A DNA stretch of 64,000 nt, from NCBI GenBank assembly GCA_958299035.1, contig CATQJL010000001.1:14441834-14505833 (forward strand). The letters are read 5' to 3'. The position numbers and the translations under genes were made by a program. The stretch is from Cylicocyclus nassatus (taxonomy: Eukaryota > Nematoda > Chromadorea > Rhabditida > Strongylidae). The notes beneath the pieces were generated by a model. The model was given only the letters and a program-made list of their open reading frames with translations, had not been told where the DNA came from and made no database searches. Below are positions 57,750-64,000 of the stretch, piece by piece; the first letter of the stretch is position 1, and every line of letters begins with the position of its first letter.

Positions 57750-58625
57750 GCCGCTAGTCAAGAGTATAAAGTGCTAGTTGCATGCTGGTTCTGTGCTACC
57801 AAATTTTCGCTTTGCATGCACGATTTGTTAGCAAAATCACGTGCTTTGACTGCTCATATCTTCGCCCATATAATAGCTAAGCAAATGTGTAATACACATC
57901 CAAGTCATCGTTTCACGCTGTATTTAATGGTATGCAGCTCGTTTGAACTGGCCCCTTCGATTTCTGACCATCTCCTTGTAAGATATTTTTGCCACAAACA
58001 GTGTGCAGTCATCTTTCGGTGAAGCACAGATCACAAATAACGAAGATTTTTAGCCTGATTGTCCTAAAACAACACTTCCAAGAACTAACTAACGCATCAT
58101 GTATGGTATAAGCTTTCGTGTCTATTCGTTAATCATTTTCGTGGCCCATGTAATCTATAATGAATGCAATGTAGTCAAAGCTTTTGTCTACCTGATGGTT
58201 TCAGCGCTCTTTGAAAACATCAGGATAAAAATATTTAAAATTTAGGAAAGATTTGGCGTTACTGCTGGGGTGCTCAAAAAGCCATGGCGATAACATTGCA
58301 AAGAACAGATTCAGAGAGCAGATTTAGCTGTGTTAAAAATCTGAGTCAAATGGTACCTAAGTCGTTCATGGATTGGTGTTTTTCGAGTTTTAGTGAGCAA
58401 TGAAAAAACGGACAAAACTTTCGGGACCTAATACATTCATGGTTTCGTTATTTAGTGACTAAAAATAGGAACGCGAATTGATATTGAAACTCTTTGTAAA
58501 ACACATTCTCACACTATGAGTTGAGGTATCTCAATTCACTGCGCCTTTCCTTCTTCGGAAAATAAAATTTGCTTGAACAGAGTTCACATTACAATTCTCA
58601 TCAATATGCTACTTTCAGCGACATG
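57750..58625. other. No gene; one foldback end
   Basis: 57925-57980 matches the right end of the 36633-37090 family (TGCAGCTCGTTTGAACTGGC...CCTTGTAAG). No other feature. Confidence 0.4.
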
Positions 58626-58630
58626 AAATA

Positions 58631-58957
58631 GTGGTTAAAAGTTTGTCCGCAACCTTTGCAGGGTCTCAAAAGCGACAGGATTTATTCATTAGCAATCTGA
58701 TATGTATTCACCTTCCTGGTGTAACCGAGTCTCGAGTGATGGTGATAATGACTATTGCAGCTTTGACTTCCGTTCTTAAACCCCGGATAATTCATTATAT
58801 TCCAGTTCTAGAGAAAGGATATAGAATAAAAGCAAATAACTACTACATAGTAACCAACAGGTGTACGGTAGATGTAGAAATTATGAAAAACTTGTTTGAC
58901 GTGGAAGTTTTTCCATCAGGGTGTCGGCTGCCATCGTCATTTGTATCAAGAGCTTAA
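58631..58957 (+). CDS. Unrecognised 108-codon open frame
   Basis: ATG at 58631, then mixed hydrophobic sequence (for example VMVIMTIAALTSVLK and IIHYIPVLEKGYRIK) with three Cys, ending TAA. A CTTTGCAG acceptor-like site lies within its first codons. No family recognised; could be chance or a relic. Confidence 0.2.
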   Translation: MVKSLSATFAGSQKRQDLFISNLICIHLPGVTESRVMVIMTIAALTSVLKPRIIHYIPVLEKGYRIKANNYYIVTNRCTVDVEIMKNLFDVEVFPSGCRLPSSFVSRA

Positions 58958-59464
58958 TAATCAAGATTTTCTGACGGAGTAGCTTTCCGAACAAGTTGTG
59001 TATCAATCAAGAGTTTATTGTATGCTGATGATGAAAAGTCTCTCACATCCGCTAAAATGGCTGGAACAAAGTTGGAGATGGTACTCTCTACGGTTCCGCG
59101 AGGCGAGCGCTCTTGTAAGTACGAGGGCCGGAGCACTAGTTGCCGCGTACGCCGTCTACAACTACAGTAGATTCAAATGCATCGCCGTGATCGCCTCCAT
59201 ATCTGTCCTACCCTTGGCGCGTTGCAACTCGAACGGCTTTATGTACCGGCAGCGCCTCATTTCGATGCCTGTTTGATCATTCTCAATTAGTACCTTTTCC
59301 TGTGTTATCATTTGCGCTTGAGTGGCAGTCAAGCTCCCATCTTGGGTATCTTTTTCATAACGGCCGAGCGAAAAGATTGAATTCGAGTTGGAGCCTAGAT
59401 AGGATTTTGGACTGATTTGAGCCAAGCTAACTTTAAAAGCTTTTAGAATCTGTAGTAAGATCAA
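58954..59464 (-). pseudogene. Two minus-strand frames with coding-like composition
   Basis: Frame 1 (59464-59162) ends MEAITAMHLNLL and contains SLGRYEKDTQDGSL; frame 2 (59136-58954) contains NFVPAILADVRDFSSSAYNK. Residue use looks protein-like, but no donor/acceptor pair joins them and no family is recognised. Possibly a decayed gene or retroelement piece. Confidence 0.2.
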
Positions 59465-59469
59465 GGTGA

Positions 59470-60235
59470 ATCTTGGAAGCGGAGAGGCTGTAGTCCCGTC
59501 TCTCCAATCGGCGACGAATCTGTTAGTGAAGCCTCAGGAGCATTATGTGTTTATAGTAGATACCATCACTAGCACTGGATGGGGCTGCTCCTCTCGTGTT
59601 TGAGCTTTTTGTTTGTTTGGTACTTTATTGAGCTAGTGCATTTTCTTTAGTTCAAGTAGTAATTCTTTGTGTTATTTGGGCGAATAATTAGTAAGTGATT
59701 TAGTTTGTTGCGCGCTAAGACAAGGTAGTCGGCTAAGTAGCGTCGTATGTATCTAGCGGGCTAGCCTTGGCTTCTCCTTCAAAGACTTGCTTATGGCCCA
59801 CCGAAATGCCACAACTACTTTCGGGCTGCATTGTCGATTCTGGATGAGTGAATTCGCAGCAAATGCTCAAGATGTCTTTAAAGTTCTTTAACTCTCTCGA
59901 AAGCACTGCTCAGTTATAAAGGGGGCGCAGAATGGGCTCAAAAACTACTCGGTTTTGCTCAGCTCTGCAGTAATCCCCCAAACGCAGTGCAAACTTTTGC
60001 CTAGACAAATGTCTGTGAAGTTCAGTAAACCGTCTGACAATTTTGCAAAGCAGAATTGGATACCGTTTCTCAAGGCAGCTATTGTGCTATGTATCTGATA
60101 AAAAAGACTTTGACTCCGGAGGCTTCCCTAAGCACGGACTTCTAGATATTTATTCATTCATATTTCCCTAGTCTTGGCCAACTTGTGCGAATACACGCCG
60201 AGCGTGCGCCATATCGTTGCTTGTCAGTTGCGAAT
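59470..60235. other. No gene seen
   Basis: Only short frames; no transposon ends recognised. Confidence 0.45.
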
Positions 60236-60239
60236 GGGT

Positions 60240-60773
60240 TATTTTTTTTGCTAAAATCAATATTTCTCAACCAAGACTTATGAAACGCTGAAAATTTACA
60301 GTTATACTTCTAGGATTGTAGTATACAACTAAATGAAAGGGGACAGCGTAGCTTCGTTTCTGTGAAAATTTAAAAATTTCCGTTTGCTTGACTTCTAAAT
60401 GAAATGAACATACAGTAACGGTACGTATGACTGTTCAATATAACGTGTTATATGAGCAAGTTGGGGATTCGTAGGATTTCATTGAACGAAGATATGAATT
60501 TTTCGCGATTTTCTGAGTCTTCAGTGCGACTAGCAATTTCTATAATAACTTAAAGTAGGTCGAAGCTGGTGCAAACTTTTGCATACTATCTTGTAGGGCA
60601 TGCATTCCTTATTGAATGTTGCCCTTCATCCCCACTGGAATTGTGAATTGCATGAGTTATCGCCATAAGAATTTAGAGTGTCTCAAGACTTATTTTACAA
60701 CCCAATAGAAAGTCTTTATTATCGCTTTACCTTTTGTACACATAGTATCAAAATGGTTGTAGAAACCCAGATT
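60240..60773. repeat. Left arm of large inverted duplication
   Basis: Reverse-complementary to about 62118-62650 over its whole length with scattered changes (for example GTACGTATGACTGTTCAATA, GGGCATGCATTCCTTATTGA, CTTTTGTACACATAGTAT). The match continues beyond the transposon end at 60705, so it is a duplicated segment and not just two transposon copies. Confidence 0.75.
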
Positions 60774-60774
60774 C

Positions 60775-61237
60775 TAACGAGAAAGTTCCCAAGTCAGCTC
60801 GGCCAACCCGGATGAATCATATATCATCGTAACGTGCTTGAAACGCTGATTCCAAAGCTGCTTTTCCTTTTTGCGGAACAACTCTCCGAGAGAAATTATG
60901 AGCATTGGAAAGTCCAAATTTGTCATGTTTTAGGTGGCCTAAAATTAGCGAAACCTTTACAATAACATACGAAAGTGACTTATGGGTTTTGTTTCAAGTA
61001 TATTGATTACAAAGACGGAACACGAATAGCGAAATTCCGTTAGGTGTTGTTTTACAGCTTTAAACTGATTTTAAGCCACTTTAAACATGCCAAACTTAGT
61101 TCAAACGATCATAACTTCTTTCGGAAAGTGACTCCGCAGAAAAGGAAAGCAGCTTTGGAATCAGCGTTTCAAGCCCGTTACGGAGATATACGAATCATCC
61201 GGGTTGGCCGAGCTGACTTGGGAACTCTTCCTTGTAA
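60775..61237. mobile_element. Foldback element inserted at the palindrome arm
   Basis: Arms AGTTCCCAAGTCAGCTCGGC and GCCGAGCTGACTTGGGAACT with GGAATCAGCGTTTCAAG inner blocks; outer ends CTAACGAG... and ...CCTTGTAAG. Related to the TAACAAGGGA family. Confidence 0.65.
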
Positions 61238-61337
61238 GAAGCAGTCGATCAAGTGGAACATACGTACACACAGACAAACAGACATACAGACAGACATACA
61301 GACATACAAACAGACATTCAGCTTTATATATAAGATT
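61238..61337 (-). mobile_element. Helitron 5'-end fragment
   Basis: GGAACATACGTACACACAGA, a CAGACATACAGA microsatellite, then CATTCAGCTTTATATATAAGA: the 5' terminus of the 50873-52060 Helitron family in reverse. The 3' part is missing. Confidence 0.65.
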
Positions 61338-62085
61338 TACCACAAAATTGTGTGTTGACCGTCGCAGTACCTTAACACACTACGCAATCATAAATATCAT
61401 ATTCAACAATATGCGTTGCGCTTACGCGCATTTACACGGTAGTTTCGAGAAATATTTATTTTGATAAGATAAAACTTGGCCAAAAAACTGCGAATGCTCT
61501 ATGCGGAAGGGTACTTATATAATAGAAGAGCTTCTGTGGCAAACATGATTCCATCCGTCGAGACCATCACTTCAGGTGTGGGACACCAAATAGCGGTGTT
61601 TGTAGGGCTCTGAGGAAGATGAAAGTCGCCGAAACGTTAGGTCGCCATTGGAAATAAAGAACACTTAACAAAAATGTTTGGCACAGAAGCACTTCTACCA
61701 TACGAGTCATGCCCAGGTTTGAAAAAAGCGGTACTTTCAAATTACTGAAAGGTAGTTAAATTTGATTTGTAACAACCTTACTGAGAGTGGCTATCCCGAA
61801 AAATAGTGTTCTGAGCCCTTTTGAGGATCTAAAAACTCGTCGTCTTCTCCGGTTTAGGAAAAGCAGCAGTGATAGAATTTCAAATGTTATAACCAGCACT
61901 TAGATACGACATCGTCCATAAGCCTAAGAGGAATTTGGTCGAAGAACTCAAAAAAGAAATTGTCTTTGTAAAACTCTTTTAATATTGGATGTTCTAGACG
62001 TATTTTACTTCTCTGTTTCTAAGGTATAAAGAAAAAACTAAAATACCAATTTCTTGTTTAGGGAAAGAATCCGTTCTTGCAGTTA
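61338..62085. repeat. Segmental duplication, copy 2, first part
   Basis: Homologous to about 53835-54150 but interrupted by a ~240 bp insertion (about 61515-61749) that includes a Penelope 3' tail. Blocks: GATAAAACTTGGCCAAAAAA, GGCTATCCCGAAAAATAGTG, GTTATAACCAGCACTTAGA. Confidence 0.65.
61520..61745 (+). mobile_element. Solo Penelope-like 3' tail
   Basis: GGGCTCTGAGGAAGATGAAA...GCCGAAACGTTAGG and GGAAATAAAGAACA parallel the tail of the Penelope element at 46340-46395 (CTCTGAGGAAGG, GCCGAAACGTCAGG, AATAAATAAAG). No RT or endonuclease is present. Confidence 0.5.
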
Positions 62086-62117
62086 AATAGGTATTAGCCA
62101 CTTGATCGACTACTTTA

Positions 62118-62650
62118 GAATCTAGGTTTTTACACCCATTTTGTAATACTATGTGTACAAAAGGTAAGGCGATGATAAAGGCTTTCTATTAGGATGTAAC
62201 ATAAGTCTTGAGACACTCTAACTTCTTGTGGCGATAAGTCATGCAATTCACAATTTTAGTGGGGATAAAGGGCAACATTCAATAAGGAAAGCATGCCCTA
62301 CAAGAAGGTATGCAAAAGTTTGCACCGGCTTCGACCTACTTTAAGTTTTTATAGAAAATGCTCTCGCTGAAGGCTTAGAAAATCGCCAAAATTCATATCT
62401 TCGTTCAATGAAATCCTACGAATCTCCAACTTGCTCAAATAACACGTTATATTGAACAGTCATACGTACCGTTACTGTATGTTCATTTCATTTAGAAATC
62501 AAGAAAACGGAAATGTTTATATTTTCACACAAACGAAGCTACGCTGTCCCCTTTCATTTAGTTGTATACTACAATCCTAGAAGTATAACCACAAATTTTT
62601 AGCGTTCCTCAAGTCTTGGTTAAGAAATATTGATTTTAGCAGGGAACACC
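62118..62650. repeat. Right arm of large inverted duplication
   Basis: Reverse complement of 60240-60773. From 62189 rightwards it is the left half of the TA-flanked foldback element 62189-63118. Confidence 0.75.
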
Positions 62651-63118
62651 CAAGTGAGGAGAACTAATTCGGTAATTTTCGAAACTAGGGCATGTAAGCT
62701 GAAAATTTACGGTTATACTTCTAAGGGATTTTAGTATACAATTACATGAATGGAAACATCTTAGCTTCGTTTTTGTAAAAACTTGAAAATTTTTGTTTTC
62801 TCGATTTGTAAATGAGGAGAACATACAGGTACGGTACGTATGAGTGTCCAACGTAACGCGAAATTTCTATGAGCAAGTTGGAGTTTCGTAGGATTTTCAT
62901 TGGACGAAGGTACGAATTTTTCGCGATTTGAGCCTTCAGAGCGAATCACATTTTGGATGAAAACTTAAGATGGGTCGAAGATGGGACGAACTTTTGCGGA
63001 CCATCTTGTAGAGCTTGCTTTTTTCTATCGAATGGTGCCCTGGATCCCCATTGAAATTGTGAATTGCATGACATATCGCCATAACTCAGAGTGTTTCAAG
63101 ACTTATGTTACAGCCTAA
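62189..63118. mobile_element. TA-flanked long foldback element
   Basis: Ends TTAGGATGTAACATAAGTCT (left) and AGACTTATGTTACAGCCTAA-like sequence (right), with TA on both sides. The halves are ~450-bp reverse complements meeting near 62640-62700. Size and ends match the mariner-like relics in this window. Confidence 0.65.
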
Positions 63119-63139
63119 TATTTCTAGAAGCTTTGAAAC

Positions 63140-64000
63140 ACAACCATTTAATTAGCACATTTGAAGCACGTGGAATAAAGTATTTAAAGTCTTCTATTTT
63201 AATATAATACCATGTTAAGTCCTCAATTAATTTTATTGCCTCAGACTTGCCGTGAATTCCGAAACGGGGAAAAAAGGAAAATTAGGAAATGTATCAGACC
63301 TGGCACTAGTAATGCCTCACTCTGACGAGACACTCTGCCTTTTTTCAACTGAACCCACCTAAAACTTTTCGTCAATAACAGTTTCAAAAGAGTTTCTGGA
63401 AGGCTCTCAGTACTTCCACAAACTTTTACTCACTTTTAGTTCAGCTTATTGCGGGTTGAAAAATGAGAGCAGGCTCAAAGTTAAAAGTTGTATGGAGTCC
63501 CTTTGGCGTTCTAGTCCGGCGCAATTTTGTAGAATCTTCGCCAAAAACCAGCCAATGACTTCACAGTTATAAACCTTTTCAGGAGATTTATAAACATCTG
63601 GCCAATCGCCAGATCGTACGAATTGCTAACCTTAATGGTTCTTCTACTGATCAAAGTTCTCCAGACTAAAGGCCAAAAATAACCTGAAATCTTAGGGAAA
63701 AACTGCAATTCAATTAATCAACGCCCAGTGCGCAAATTGTTACTTAGAGGTTGCACGAGAACGTGTTTTGCATTTAAAAATCCGGTTGATTAGCTTTGTC
63801 ACTTTGTTTTTCATTTTGATCATGTTTTGTATCGACAGCCGATGGCTAGTTATTTGCATCATGTCTAACAATAGTACGGAAGATTCTACTTTGCATTGCC
63901 ATAATTCCCTGCGAAAAGTATCTTCTCTTGCATAATTTCACTAAAAGTTTTAGCTTGCATAGTCTCAGGCAGAACATCTTCATAATGTTTACTTCACTGA
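63140..64000. repeat. Segmental duplication, copy 2, second part
   Basis: Continues the match to 54150-54900 (TTTTATTGCCTCAGACTTGC, CTAGTAATGCCTCACTCTGA, ATAGTACGGAAGATTCTACT) right up to the start codon of the duplicated gene. Confidence 0.75.
63985..64000 (+). CDS. Gene I: start of a gene H paralogue, cut by window end
   Basis: ATGTTTACTTCACTGA encodes MFTSL, as in gene H, and the preceding several hundred bases align with the gene H upstream region. Everything after the fifth codon lies outside the window. Confidence 0.5.

Noticed and set aside
1..64000. tRNA and rRNA genes
   Set aside because: Looked for GGTTCGAATCC-like T-arms with matching acceptor stems and for rRNA-like blocks; none convincing, though a covariance-model scan was not possible.

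Overview
This is a eukaryotic window that looks like a nematode, probably clade V (rhabditid or strongylid). The coding signal is split into very small exons with 45-60 nt introns, GTAAG-type donors and TTTCAG acceptors. Genes have AATAAA signals close to their stops. Most of the remaining DNA is short inverted-repeat transposons, Helitrons, mariner-like relics and a Penelope-like retroelement. The organism is inferred from gene style; no rRNA, tRNA or universally conserved gene was found to anchor it.

0-18 kb is gene-poor and rich in transposons. It holds a piggyBac-like TTAA element (52-895), a TTAA-flanked MITE family (1910, 8836 and 9879), a small Helitron (9396-9839), several foldback elements and two mariner-like elements. 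A few minus-strand exon candidates of unknown function lie at 5.5-7.3 and 11.5 kb. A two-exon gene for a 74-residue secreted peptide spans 12016-14163, with nested foldback elements in its intron.

18.3-32.3 kb is the most interesting part. Five plus-strand genes (A-E) in a row encode small secreted proteins: four very glycine/tryptophan-rich and one Gly/Gln-rich. Each opens with a 73- or 76-nt exon coding for a signal peptide that ends just before Gln. All introns are phase 1, usually splitting a glycine codon, and every internal exon is a multiple of three, so exons can be duplicated or skipped without losing frame. Gene B shows this in action, with seven tandem copies of a ~100-110 bp exon+intron unit. 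A-D share a GTGCGT element 205-232 bp before the ATG, and B/C and A/D share further motifs. The mature start (Gln-Trp-Gly) and composition recall the induced nlp/cnc antimicrobial peptides of Caenorhabditis, but that role is inference.

32.9-41.6 kb is repeat: a Helitron with an internal palindrome, a degenerate tandem array, insertions, and a ~3.2 kb satellite of ~119 bp units of the kind found inside the Helitron. Gene F (42537-43814; Met/Ser/Gly/Pro-rich, with duplicated exons and a TATA box) follows, then a broken Penelope-like element with RT, GIY-YIG endonuclease and a hammerhead-like 3' motif (44.2-46.4 kb). 46.4-50.7 kb holds a LINE fragment, MITEs and a nested mariner-like element.

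50.7-64 kb carries two more secreted glycine-rich genes (G, with a Helitron in intron 1, and H). A degraded segmental duplication of the H upstream region ends at the window edge with the start of a third copy (I). Between H and I lie a large inverted duplication (60.24-60.77 / 62.12-62.65 kb), foldback elements and a solo Penelope 3' end. The genes thus form two expanding secreted-peptide families in a region being reshaped by transposons.
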